Positions 18,509 through 26,390 of a stretch of 64,000 bases of DNA are shown piece by piece. The stretch's first letter is position 1. Each line of letters begins with the position of its first letter. Source of the DNA: Prevotella melaninogenica (GTDB taxonomy: Bacteria; Bacteroidota; Bacteroidia; Bacteroidales; Bacteroidaceae); contig NZ_CP072347.1 of assembly GCF_018127925.1 (NCBI RefSeq), forward strand, positions 808,501 through 872,500, in the 5' to 3' direction. The notes beneath the pieces were generated by a model that ran no database searches, was not told where the DNA came from, and worked only from the letters and a program-made list of their open reading frames with translations. The translations under genes and the position numbers were made by a program.

Positions 18509-18712
18509 ATGAGAATAATTGAAAGAAAGATTTATCAAAAGCCCCAGTGCAACATTGTTTGTACGGAGACAGAAGCATTATTGGGTAACGCCAGTGGTAA
18601 TGCCGGAACAATTCAGCCTGGCGCAACAGTGGGCGATGCCAAGCACAACTTTTTTAACGAAGAAGAGGAAGACCAAGAAGAGACTTCTTGGGATAGTACA
18701 GAAAACGATTAA
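18509..18712 (+). CDS. small Cys/Gly/Glu-rich peptide, cassette 1
   Basis: A 67-residue peptide without signal sequence or membrane segment. It starts with a basic stretch ERKIYQKPQC, has a second cysteine (NIVCTETEALL), a small-residue middle (ASGNAGTIQPGATVGDAKH) and an acidic tail EEEEDQEETSWDSTEND. It is nearly identical to the cassette 2 peptide and shares the ERKxYQxPxC start and the E-rich, Trp-containing end with the cassette 3 peptide. Short proteins of this 'KxYxxPxC' form are common and uncharacterised in Prevotella and Bacteroides. It lies 23 bp before the lipoprotein gene in the same transcript. Function is unknown; a secreted or processed peptide, or an accessory factor for the lipoprotein, are both possible. 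Confidence 0.7.
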   Translation: MRIIERKIYQKPQCNIVCTETEALLGNASGNAGTIQPGATVGDAKHNFFNEEEEDQEETSWDSTEND

Positions 18713-18735
18713 GAATTATCAGAAAGGAAAAGAAA

Positions 18736-20340
18736 ATGAATAAGTTTATGAAGAGAACGACTATTGGTTCAGTAATGCGAGGCATGTGTTACGGCTTCGC
18801 AGCTTTGTTGTTTGCTGCCAGCTGTGCGAACGATGACGTTGCACAGGATGAAAAGCAGAAGAAAGATAACATCCCAGCAAGTACAACCGTATTTACAGGT
18901 ACTTCCCTACCAGATGCAACAACACGTACAGCCATCCTTAACCATACAAAGGGCACAGGTGCTTCCGTAAATTGGAGTAGCACGGACAAGATATGGGTAA
19001 AGGACGATGGAGGAACTTGGCAACAGAGTGGAACCGTAACAATTCCTTCTGCTGCAAATAAGGCGGAAGGAATGTTTGCTCTGTCAGGTACTTATACGGG
19101 TGCTACACACGACGTCCTTTATACAAACAAGTCTGTTTCAGGAACGCAACCACAAGTAGAGATTAAGAAAGAACAAACACAGTCTACCCCAAATAACTTC
19201 GACCATGCAGGTGAATCGGGCGATTTTGGTATCGCTACAGGTAACAAGGCAGGCAGTTATTACAAATTCTCTCTTAATCACAAGGCTGCTTATCTCTGTT
19301 TTATCCCTCGCTCAAGTAATCCTTATGTTAATCGCAGTAAGTTGATTAAGGTTGAGATTATGAGTGACGACGATATTGCCGGTACTTACAACATAGCAGC
19401 CAATGGAGCCCTCACCCTCGCTTCGGGTGGTTCAAAGACGATCACAGTAACAACTGGTTCGGGCTTTGATATAGACAACCCTGCTGATGATATGAGCAAG
19501 AATGCTACCTATGCTGTCATCGCCCCAGGCACACATAAATTCCGTATTCGTTACTGGCTTCGTAATACGACAGATAATCCTTATGGACCGATAGAGGGAA
19601 CTGTATCAAAGATCGTTACCCTTAATTGTACAGCAGGTTCAATTCATGATATAACAGCGAATCTCGATCCGCATGATTACGATGGCGACCATTACTCTAT
19701 GTGGGATGCCCAGCAGCAATATTGGTATGGTTACGAATGGACAAAGCACTTATCAGGAAACACTGGTCAGCCAACAGTCGGTGGCGGTAGCGGCTCATCA
19801 AACTACGCCCAGAGCAATACTGACCCACGTTACTACAACGAAGCATTTACTTCTGGCGTAAATAACCCCGCTACTCACGCACCATGTAAGGACCTCCCTA
19901 ATGCAAACGAGATGTCTTGGTATGTAGTGTACGGCGATCCACGTTGGGACGATGACGAATTATGGACTACTATGGGTCATTTATATGAAGGCGGCGTGTG
20001 GTTTAAGAAGAAGTCTATATTGCAAGCGGAAAATCATTACGACACCGAGAAATCTGCTGACGGTACAACCGACATGCGTACAACATTCAAGAGCTACAGC
20101 AACAACACCTCCAGTCTTCCTTCCGCTGCCGATGCAGGTAACTACTTTTACTTGCCCGCCCTGGGTTACTACATATCTGGTTATCTGTACAACGTTGGCC
20201 TCCGCGGCTACTATTGGTCGTCAAGTGCTCTCCCATCGGACGGCGGCAGCAACGCGTACTACCTGTTCTTCGTCAGTGGTTACGTCAACGTGGGCAACAG
20301 CAACCGCAACTACGGGTACAGAGTCGGCGGGATTGAGTAG
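18736..20340 (+). CDS. fimbrillin-like lipoprotein with variable C-type-lectin-like C-terminus, cassette 1
   Basis: A 534-residue lipoprotein. The lipobox LLFAASC places the lipidated cysteine at residue 30, followed by ANDD. The body (about 45-320) has features of fimbrillin/Mfa-like proteins: TTRTAI, VNWSSTDKIWVKDDG and beta-rich repeats with DHAGESGDFGIA. After YSMWDAQQQYW the sequence diverges from the cassette 2 paralogue, although NEMSWY, GDPRWD, LWTTMGHLYEGG and YFYLPALG are kept. The last ~60 residues contain YYWSSSA, NAYYL, SGYVNVGNSNRNYGYRVGGIE, a pattern seen in C-type-lectin-fold variable domains. N-terminal regions of the two copies are over 90% identical at DNA level by eye. I infer a surface adhesin or pilus-tip-type ligand binder; the ligand is unknown. 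Confidence 0.8.
   Translation: MNKFMKRTTIGSVMRGMCYGFAALLFAASCANDDVAQDEKQKKDNIPASTTVFTGTSLPDATTRTAILNHTKGTGASVNWSSTDKIWVKDDGGTWQQSGTVTIPSAANKAEGMFALSGTYTGATHDVLYTNKSVSGTQPQVEIKKEQTQSTPNNFDHAGESGDFGIATGNKAGSYYKFSLNHKAAYLCFIPRSSNPYVNRSKLIKVEIMSDDDIAGTYNIAANGALTLASGGSKTITVTTGSGFDIDNPADDMSKNATYAVIAPGTHKFRIRYWLRNTTDNPYGPIEGTVSKIVTLNCTAGSIHDITANLDPHDYDGDHYSMWDAQQQYWYGYEWTKHLSGNTGQPTVGGGSGSSNYAQSNTDPRYYNEAFTSGVNNPATHAPCKDLPNANEMSWYVVYGDPRWDDDELWTTMGHLYEGGVWFKKKSILQAENHYDTEKSADGTTDMRTTFKSYSNNTSSLPSAADAGNYFYLPALGYYISGYLYNVGLRGYYWSSSALPSDGGSNAYYLFFVSGYVNVGNSNRNYGYRVGGIE
20161..20340 (+). other. candidate variable region of a diversity-generating retroelement, cassette 1
   Basis: Aligned with 31019-31200, this segment differs mainly at NNC codons (for example CGC/AGC, TTC/GAC, TAC/GTC, GGC/GAC) while blocks such as TATTGGTCGTCAAGTGCT and AACCGCAAC are unchanged. 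Twelve of 15 ungapped non-synonymous differences have C in the third position in both copies. An 8-bp stem with a 4-base loop follows at 20361-20380. Confidence 0.6.
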
Positions 20341-20360
20341 TCCTAAAAGCCCCACCCCGA

Positions 20361-20380
20361 CCCTCCCCAAAAGGGGAGGG
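20361..20380 (+). terminator. GC-rich hairpin after the cassette 1 lipoprotein gene
   Basis: CCCTCCCC-AAAA-GGGGAGGG, a perfect 8-bp stem 21 bp after the stop. Similar hairpins end the HU-like genes at 30247-30267 and 53340-53361, so a terminator or mRNA-end role is the simplest reading. Confidence 0.5.
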
Positions 20381-20406
20381 AGCCTAACAGGATAAGGGAG
20401 GATGAG

Positions 20407-20577
20407 AGAAAATCTAACCCGTTGCAAGAAAATTTCTAACGTGTTAGAAATTTACGGGGAATGGGTTAACGAGAAATTTCTAACGGTCGGAAGAAAATTT
20501 CTCTACGGTGAGAAATTTACGTACCTACGGTTGGAAAGAAATTTTTCACAAAGGAAAATTTTCTTCTGACCGTAGGT
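20407..20577. repeat. palindrome-rich array with 65-bp higher-order period
   Basis: Units 20407-20471 and 20472-20536 align without gaps and a third, degenerate one starts at 20537. Inside are AGAAAATTT sub-repeats spaced 20, 19 and 26 bp. Three hairpins are evident: 20430-20453, 20495-20518 and a ~24-bp imperfect stem at 20523-20577. It lies between the lipoprotein and HU-like genes. Confidence 0.75.
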
Positions 20578-20589
20578 AATTTTAAGACT

Positions 20590-20597
20590 TACCTTTG
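20590..20597 (+). promoter_or_regulatory. promoter -7 box for HU-like gene 1
   Basis: TACCTTTG, 90 bp before the HU-like start, immediately after the palindromic array. It suggests that the DNA-binding protein is expressed separately from the lipoprotein. Confidence 0.5.
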
Positions 20598-20687
20598 GCT
20601 GTGGAAATAGATGAGGGGGAAGGAGAATTTCCAAGGAATGGAAATGCCGTAAAAACTTAAATATTTACTTTTAAAAACAAAACAATT

Positions 20688-21119
20688 ATGAAGATTAAAC
20701 TCCAAAAGAAAAAGAATCCGCAGAAGCGGACAGAAGAAAAGTATTATGCTAATCCTGTAAATCTTGGTAAGAAAACCTTGCGGGATATTGCGCGCGACAT
20801 TGCGGGGCGTTCTTCGCTGACACGTGGCGATATCGAAAACGTGCTGGCGAACTTTATGGATTGTCTGCCTCATTATCTCCGCGATGGCTTTAGCGTGCAG
20901 TTGGGCGAGTTTGGCACGATGCGCTTAACACTGTCAAGCGAGGGGGCCGCAACGGAAAAGGCGTTTAAGACAGAGACTATCAAGCCGCGCGTAACGTTTA
21001 CACCGGGCGTAGAACTGAAAGCTGCGCTGCGCGAAAACTCGTATGAGACGGTGAAGGAGGAAAAGTCGGGCGGAAAGGAAGAAGGGGGCGGAAAGACTCC
21101 CGGACCTTTGCCAGGGTAG
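20688..21119 (+). CDS. HU-family DNA-binding protein, cassette 1
   Basis: A 143-residue HU/IHF-like protein of the Bacteroidetes type with extended ends. A basic N-terminus (KIKLQKKKNPQKRTEEKYYANPVNLGKKTL) precedes the helical dimerisation part (RDIARDIAGRSSLTRGDIENVLANFMDCLPHYLRDG). Then come the beta-arm entry SVQLGEFGTMRLTLSSEG and the RVTFTPGVELKAALRE end of the fold. A low-complexity tail KEEKSGGKEEGGGKTPGPLPG follows. The same Lys/Glu then GGG..P..G tail occurs in the other two cassette HU proteins although their folds differ in sequence. Such proteins bend or compact DNA; the palindromic array just upstream is a possible but unproven binding site. Confidence 0.82.
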   Translation: MKIKLQKKKNPQKRTEEKYYANPVNLGKKTLRDIARDIAGRSSLTRGDIENVLANFMDCLPHYLRDGFSVQLGEFGTMRLTLSSEGAATEKAFKTETIKPRVTFTPGVELKAALRENSYETVKEEKSGGKEEGGGKTPGPLPG

Positions 21120-21271
21120 TCCTCGCCAACTCCCCCGAGAGAGAGCCTAGTTGGGGGATAAGCATCTAGATTGCCTGCTTTAAAACGATTTTTTTGATAT
21201 CTGCCGTTAGCGACTCTCAAGAGTGAGGGAATAGCTTTTAGTAAGCTTGTCGCTTGAAATAATTCTACAGG

Positions 21272-21318
21272 AAAAGACCATTTCAAAACTCGCATTCGAG
21301 TGAGGAAATGGTCTTTTA
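21272..21318. terminator. bidirectional hairpin terminator
   Basis: AAAAGACCATTTC pairs with GAAATGGTCTTTT and an inner ACTCG/CGAGT stem is present. It lies between the convergent HU-like gene 1 and the 21401-22396 lipoprotein gene. Its core resembles the inner hairpin of the dispersed ~176-bp element. Confidence 0.75.
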
Positions 21319-21400
21319 TCTTTAGGGTTCAAAGTGGAGGGCTCACTAAGATGTGTGTTTGCTTTTTCAAATCTTTATCTTTGTTATTATAAGAGCGAAA

Positions 21401-22396
21401 TTATAAAATCAAATCCCATTCAACATTCTCTGTTGTCATGTTACTTTCTTCCTCCTTAAATGTAAAACTTTTAGGCTTTTGCCCTTCTACTTTTATATTA
21501 ACGACGGTCATTACATTACGTTTGAGCAGCAATTGTTTGCTTTCTTCTTCGACAGTTCCGTCATCCTTTGTCCATACCGCCTTGACCTCCATTGTTGTTT
21601 GATAGCCATCTTGACACGCTTTGAGAATGTCACTAAAAGAGTAAGTAGCTCTGTTGTCATAGGCGGCGCTGCTCTTAGTTAAAGTAATATGCCACCCTGC
21701 ATAGGTAATAATTAATTTACCTTCGTTTGGCGGTGTAACCTTAAAATGAAGCCCAAAGACAGCCCTCCTCATGTCAATTGTTAGATCTTTTGTGGCTTTT
21801 GGACTGAAATCATTAATTGTACCATAAAGTTTTACAAGGCGTGGATATTGAACGTTTTTCCCATTAGCAATGGTTGTTTCTCCTTTTGTTAAACCATTCA
21901 GGTTTTCATCTTTTGAGAAGACAAAAGTATTTGTGGCCTTTGTTCCCTTGTTTGCTCCATGCAAGAAAGGGGCTAAATAGGCTCCATCTTTTGCGTAAAC
22001 CTGATCATCCTCCTCCGTAACTATCAAGCATTCCACTTTATAACGATTTTCTACGTTCATTTTTAACGCAATCTTTGAGAGGTTAGTAAACAAACCGTAA
22101 GCATACATAGAATAGTCTTCGTCGTTAGGTTTTTTCTCATAGACATTGACAGCATAAAACTTTTTCTTACTTTCTTCTCTTGCGGCTCTGCTCAGAGGCT
22201 GTGGCTTTGCCGCCATTGCCTCTTCTACCGTTTCAACACGTAACTCCTTAGGATGAATACGTACAACTCTGGTCAACTTGTCTTTTGCATTGTTTGACCT
22301 TTTGTTACCATCATTACTCTCTAATACTGGCTTTTCGCAGGCTGCAAAGAAAAATAGGCACAATAAAAGCCCAATCCATGTTACTTGTTTTTTCAT
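21401..22396 (-). CDS. lipoprotein of unknown function, fimbrillin-like
   Basis: A 331-residue lipoprotein with lipobox FFFAAC and lipidated Cys20. A low-complexity linker (ESNDGNKRSNNAKDK) leads into a beta-rich body with VRIHPKELRVETVEEAM, FYAVNVYEKKP, NRYKVECLIV and MRRAVFGLHFKVTPP. A Mfa2/FimB-like or related periplasmic/outer-membrane beta-sandwich protein is plausible, but no diagnostic motif was recognised. It is convergent to cassette 1 and may be functionally linked to it only by proximity. A -7 box lies ~125 bp upstream. It is monocistronic as far as can be seen. Confidence 0.6.
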   Translation of the reverse strand: MKKQVTWIGLLLCLFFFAACEKPVLESNDGNKRSNNAKDKLTRVVRIHPKELRVETVEEAMAAKPQPLSRAAREESKKKFYAVNVYEKKPNDEDYSMYAYGLFTNLSKIALKMNVENRYKVECLIVTEEDDQVYAKDGAYLAPFLHGANKGTKATNTFVFSKDENLNGLTKGETTIANGKNVQYPRLVKLYGTINDFSPKATKDLTIDMRRAVFGLHFKVTPPNEGKLIITYAGWHITLTKSSAAYDNRATYSFSDILKACQDGYQTTMEVKAVWTKDDGTVEEESKQLLLKRNVMTVVNIKVEGQKPKSFTFKEEESNMTTENVEWDLIL

Positions 22397-22522
22397 ACTA
22401 GTAATTGTTTAAGTTAATATTTTATTAATCAAGTTTGTAGTCAATTTACATATACTCCATTAAGCGGGGAATAGGTATTGTAGACTACTCTTTATCAATA
22501 AGTTGTTTAGTTCTCAATGGTG

Positions 22523-22530
22523 CAAAGATA
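22523..22530 (-). promoter_or_regulatory. promoter -7 box for the 21401-22396 lipoprotein gene
   Basis: TATCTTTG on the minus strand. The remaining 22397-22692 gap holds an imperfect hairpin near 22637-22682 that may terminate the metallopeptidase gene. Confidence 0.45.
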
Positions 22531-22692
22531 AATAAAAATCAACAAAAAACAAACAAATTTAAACAAGGAATATACAAAATGCGTATTAGACTCTTTAAAA
22601 ATAAAGTTTACATCTATAATTCCTTTCTATTCATCACATCCTCATTATACTTTAAGTATACTTTTAGATGAAGATAAGGATGTTTAATATCC

Positions 22693-23577
22693 TTAGTCTA
22701 AATCCCCTGGTGCAAAGGTTGTTGTATTCCAATCACCAGTTTCGATACCTTTCTTTAACCAGTACATACGCTGTTCGGAAGTTCCATGGGTGAAAGTCTC
22801 AGGGAGTGCATAGCCACGAGCTTTCTTCTGAAGATAGTTATCGCCGATTTTCTCCGCACAATCAATCGCCTCTTCGATATCACCATCAGTAAGACTTTGA
22901 TATTTTTCATTGTCATAATGTGCCCAACAACCAGCATAATAATCGGCAAGAAGCTCTAATTTCACGCTCAGTTTGTTCGCTTCTTCCTTACTAACATGTG
23001 CCATCTTTGCATGACATTTGCCAAGGATTCCACGGAGATATTCCACATGATGACCCACTTCATGCGCAATCACGTAGGCATAAGCAAAGTCAAGGTCGCC
23101 CTTTGCTTGTATTCCTAAGTCCTTACGCATACCGCTAAAGAAACTCAAGTCGAGGTAAAGGCGTTGGTCAGCAGAGCAGTAGAATGGACCCATAGCGGCA
23201 GAGCCATTACCACAAGCAGTTTGTACTGCACCTGTGAAAAGAACAAGCGTAGGGTATTGGTATCTCATGCCGTGTAACTGAAACTGCTCCGTCCATACGT
23301 CTTCTGTACCTGCAAGAATCTGTTTTGAGAAGTCAGCAAGCTTCTCTTCTTCTTCTGTAAACTGATGTTGTTCTCCACCAGTTTGTATCTCAGTTTGTCC
23401 TTGTATCTGCTGTTGAACGATGTTGTTGACCACGTCTCCCATGTTTCCATCGCTTAAAAAGGTGATAAGCGCAATGACAATGATACCTCCGATGCCACCA
23501 ATACCAGCTTTAGCGCCCGTACCCATGCCACGACGGTCTTCTACATTATTACTTTCTCTGCGTCCTGTAAGTCTCAT
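22693..23577 (-). CDS. neutral zinc metallopeptidase, YpfJ family
   Basis: A 294-residue membrane-anchored protein of the putative neutral zinc metallopeptidase family. A short basic N-terminus (MRLTGRRESNNVEDRRG) is followed by a Gly/Ile-rich transmembrane segment (about 24-42) and a soluble domain. The zinc motif HEVGHH lies at residues 172-177, preceded by FCSAD-like FYCSADQRLYLDLSFF and followed by LELLADYYAGCWAHY, where the Glu/Asp supply a further ligand in the family. It ends with FTHGTSEQRMYWLKKG. Length is usual. Function and substrates of this family are poorly known. It has its own promoter at 23620-23627 and is divergent from pheT. Confidence 0.87.
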   Translation of the reverse strand: MRLTGRRESNNVEDRRGMGTGAKAGIGGIGGIIVIALITFLSDGNMGDVVNNIVQQQIQGQTEIQTGGEQHQFTEEEEKLADFSKQILAGTEDVWTEQFQLHGMRYQYPTLVLFTGAVQTACGNGSAAMGPFYCSADQRLYLDLSFFSGMRKDLGIQAKGDLDFAYAYVIAHEVGHHVEYLRGILGKCHAKMAHVSKEEANKLSVKLELLADYYAGCWAHYDNEKYQSLTDGDIEEAIDCAEKIGDNYLQKKARGYALPETFTHGTSEQRMYWLKKGIETGDWNTTTFAPGDLD

Positions 23578-23619
23578 TTTATTTCCTTTGTTTTTTAAGC
23601 TTAATTGTTTCTATGTTGG

Positions 23620-23627
23620 CAAAGGTA
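23620..23627 (-). promoter_or_regulatory. promoter -7 box for the zinc metallopeptidase gene
   Basis: TACCTTTG followed by GC on the minus strand, 43 bp before the start. Confidence 0.55.
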
Positions 23628-23867
23628 AGGCATTATCTTGAAATCTGCAAGTATTACAACCTTGTTCCTATAACTTAAATGTATGCGTTTCATACTATAA
23701 AGCTGATGTTTTCATGGATTAAAGCTATGTGATAATGACTTTGAAAGATAGCTTTATGTGCGTAAAAAATAGTCTACTTTTTCTTTGTTACGATTATAGA
23801 AAGAGAGACTTTCTCTATATGCAACGGCTTTTTTCTTTTATCCTTTTGCTATATCTGAGTTTTTTCG

Positions 23868-23875
23868 TAAATTTG
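23868..23875 (+). promoter_or_regulatory. promoter -7 box for pheT-yebC
   Basis: TAAATTTG followed by C, 35 bp before ATG 23910. The 23628-23867 stretch is AT-rich with nothing else seen. Confidence 0.55.
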
Positions 23876-23909
23876 CATGTATTTTCAGAACAAACAATAT
23901 AACTATATA

Positions 23910-26378
23910 ATGAAGATTTCATACAAATGGCTAAAGGAATACGTTGATTTCAATCTTAGTCCAGAAGAGATTGCAGTTGCGCTCACTTCCATAGGTTTGG
24001 AGGTAGGCTCACTGGACGAAGTTGAAACGATACGTGGTGGATTAAAGGGTTTATATGTTGGTAAGGTGCTTACTTGCGAGGCACATCCAAACTCTGATCA
24101 CCTTCACGTAACAACCGTTGACCTTGGCAAGGGAGAACCACAGCAGATTGTATGTGGCGCACCGAATGTTGCAGCAGGACAGAAGGTAATCGTTGCTGAT
24201 TTAGGTTGTGTACTCTATGATGGCGACAATGAGTTTACTATCAAGAGAAGCAAGCTGCGTGGTGTAGAAAGTCTTGGTATGATTTGTGCCGAGGATGAGA
24301 TTGGTGTTGGCACTGGTCATGATGGTATCATTGTGTTGCCAGAGGATGCACCAGTCGGTCAGCCTGCATCAGAGTATTACCAATTAGATAGTGACTGGTT
24401 GATTGAAATAGATATCACTGCTAACCGTGCAGATGCGTTAAGCCATTATGGTGTAGCTCGCGACCTCTATGCATGGTTGACACAGAATGGTTATGAAACT
24501 TCATTGCATCGTCCATCTTGTGATGCATTTAAGGTTGACAATCATGACCTTCCTATTGATGTGACCATCGAGAATACAGATGCTTGCCGTCGTTATGCTT
24601 GTTTGAGCATTACTGATTGTGAGGTAAAGGAAAGTCCACAATGGTTGAAGGATAAACTGAATATTATCGGTTTACGACCAATTAACAATATCGTTGATAT
24701 TACCAATTATATCATGATGGCTTACGGCCAGCCTATGCACTGTTTTGATGCAGACATGGTTAAAGGGCACCACATCATCGTTAAAGATAAGAATGAGGGT
24801 AAGAAGTTCGTTACTTTGGATGGTGAAGAGCATACACTTGGTGAGCACGATCTTGCAATCTGCAATGAGGAAGACCCTATGTGTATAGCAGGTGTCTTTG
24901 GTGGAAAGGGTAGTGGTACTTACGAAACAACAAGAAATGTAGTCTTGGAGAGTGCTTACTTCCATCCAACATGGATTCGTAAGAGTGCTCGTCGTCATGG
25001 TCTTTCAACTGATGCCAGCTTCCGTTTTGAGCGTGGTATTGATCCAAATGGTGTCATCTATGCGCTAAAGCAGGCTGCAATCCTTTGTAAGGAACTTGCA
25101 GGTGGTAAGGTAAGTATGGAGATTCGTGATGAGTATCCAACTAAGATGGAAGGCTTCCCAGTTCGTTTGAACTATGAGTATTGCGACCGTCTTATCGGTA
25201 AGAAACTCGGTAATGAAACGATTAAGCGTATTGCTGAAAGTCTTGAAATGAAGGTAGAGAAGGAAGATGCAGAGGGACTCAATCTCCTCGTTCCTCCTTA
25301 TCGTGTTGATGTACAGCGTCCTTGTGATGTTGTTGAAGACATCCTTCGTATCTATGGATATAATAATGTAGAGATTCCTACAGAGTTGAAGTCTTCATTG
25401 ACAATCGCAGAAGAGGCTGACAAGAACTATCATCGTGAGAATATCATCGGTGAGCAGTTAGTAGGTGCTGGCTTCTCAGAGATTATGAATAACTCGCTCA
25501 CAAAGAGTTCTTACTATGAGGAGACAGGCCTTAATGCTTATCCTTGGGAGGAGACTGTGAAGGTGATGAATCCACTTTCAGCAGACTTGGGTGTGATGCG
25601 GCAGACCCTTCTCTTTGGTGGTTTGGAGAGTATTGTACGTAATGTAAACCGTAAGGCACAGAACCTTCGCTTCTTTGAAGTAGGTAATGTCTACAAGTTC
25701 AATAAGGAAAAGTGGTCAGAGGAAAGTCCTGTTAAGGCTTATAGTCAGGATTATCACATGGCATTGTGGGTGACAGGTAAGCGCGTACAAGGTTCATGGG
25801 CACATCCTGATGAGGAAAGTACATTCTATGAACTAAAGGCATACGTAGAGAATATTCTTCGTCGTATCGGCATTGCACAGGGCTTGCTCGTTATCGAAAA
25901 GTCTGATAACAACGTCTTTGATAAGGCGATAGCACTGAAGACACGTGCAGGTAAGATACTCGTTGAGATGGGTATTCTTAGCCACAAGCTTTTGAAGAGT
26001 TTCAATATTGATCAGAAGGTTTATTATGCAGAGTTGGATTGGGCTGGATTGATGAAGGCCATCCGCAAGAATAAACTTCAGTTTCAGGAGATATCTAAGT
26101 ATCCTGCTGTAAGCCGTGACCTTGCCTTGTTGGTTGACAACAATGTTGAGTTTGCACAGATTGAAGAGATCGCTCGTCAGGCAGATAAGAAACTCTTGAA
26201 GCGTGTCGAACTCTTCGATGTTTATCAGGGTAAGAACCTTCCTGAGGGTAAGAAGAGTTATGCTGTAAACTTCATTCTTCAGGATGAAAGCAAGACGCTC
26301 AACGACAAGGCAATTGATGCCATCATGCAGAAATTAATTAAGAATTTAACAAATAAACTCGGAGCAGAACTCCGTTAA
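23910..26378 (+). CDS. pheT: phenylalanyl-tRNA synthetase beta subunit
   Basis: The 822-residue beta subunit of the alpha2-beta2 phenylalanyl-tRNA synthetase. It contains the N-terminal MKISYKWLKEYVDFNLSPEE start, the tRNA-binding EMAP-like domain (VGKVLTCEAHPNSDHLHV), the B3/B4 editing domain (ITANRADALSHYGVARDL and later RPINNIVDITNYIMMAYGQPMHCFD), B5, the catalytic-like core (LRFFEVGNVYKF) and the C-terminal anticodon-binding FDX-ACB domain (ISKYPAVSRDLALLVD to the end). The reading frame extends 11 codons further, but the promoter location and family alignment favour ATG 23910. pheS is not nearby. yebC follows after 12 bp and is probably co-transcribed. Confidence 0.95.
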   Translation: MKISYKWLKEYVDFNLSPEEIAVALTSIGLEVGSLDEVETIRGGLKGLYVGKVLTCEAHPNSDHLHVTTVDLGKGEPQQIVCGAPNVAAGQKVIVADLGCVLYDGDNEFTIKRSKLRGVESLGMICAEDEIGVGTGHDGIIVLPEDAPVGQPASEYYQLDSDWLIEIDITANRADALSHYGVARDLYAWLTQNGYETSLHRPSCDAFKVDNHDLPIDVTIENTDACRRYACLSITDCEVKESPQWLKDKLNIIGLRPINNIVDITNYIMMAYGQPMHCFDADMVKGHHIIVKDKNEGKKFVTLDGEEHTLGEHDLAICNEEDPMCIAGVFGGKGSGTYETTRNVVLESAYFHPTWIRKSARRHGLSTDASFRFERGIDPNGVIYALKQAAILCKELAGGKVSMEIRDEYPTKMEGFPVRLNYEYCDRLIGKKLGNETIKRIAESLEMKVEKEDAEGLNLLVPPYRVDVQRPCDVVEDILRIYGYNNVEIPTELKSSLTIAEEADKNYHRENIIGEQLVGAGFSEIMNNSLTKSSYYEETGLNAYPWEETVKVMNPLSADLGVMRQTLLFGGLESIVRNVNRKAQNLRFFEVGNVYKFNKEKWSEESPVKAYSQDYHMALWVTGKRVQGSWAHPDEESTFYELKAYVENILRRIGIAQGLLVIEKSDNNVFDKAIALKTRAGKILVEMGILSHKLLKSFNIDQKVYYAELDWAGLMKAIRKNKLQFQEISKYPAVSRDLALLVDNNVEFAQIEEIARQADKKLLKRVELFDVYQGKNLPEGKKSYAVNFILQDESKTLNDKAIDAIMQKLIKNLTNKLGAELR

Positions 26379-26390
26379 CAAACAAATCCA

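Noticed and set aside
20361-20380. Hairpin as a dedicated DGR target-recognition structure after the variable region
   Set aside because: An 8-bp stem with 4-base loop would fit what is known for phage DGR targets, but very similar GC-rich hairpins end two HU-like genes (30247-30267, 53340-53361), so a general mRNA-end role is more likely.
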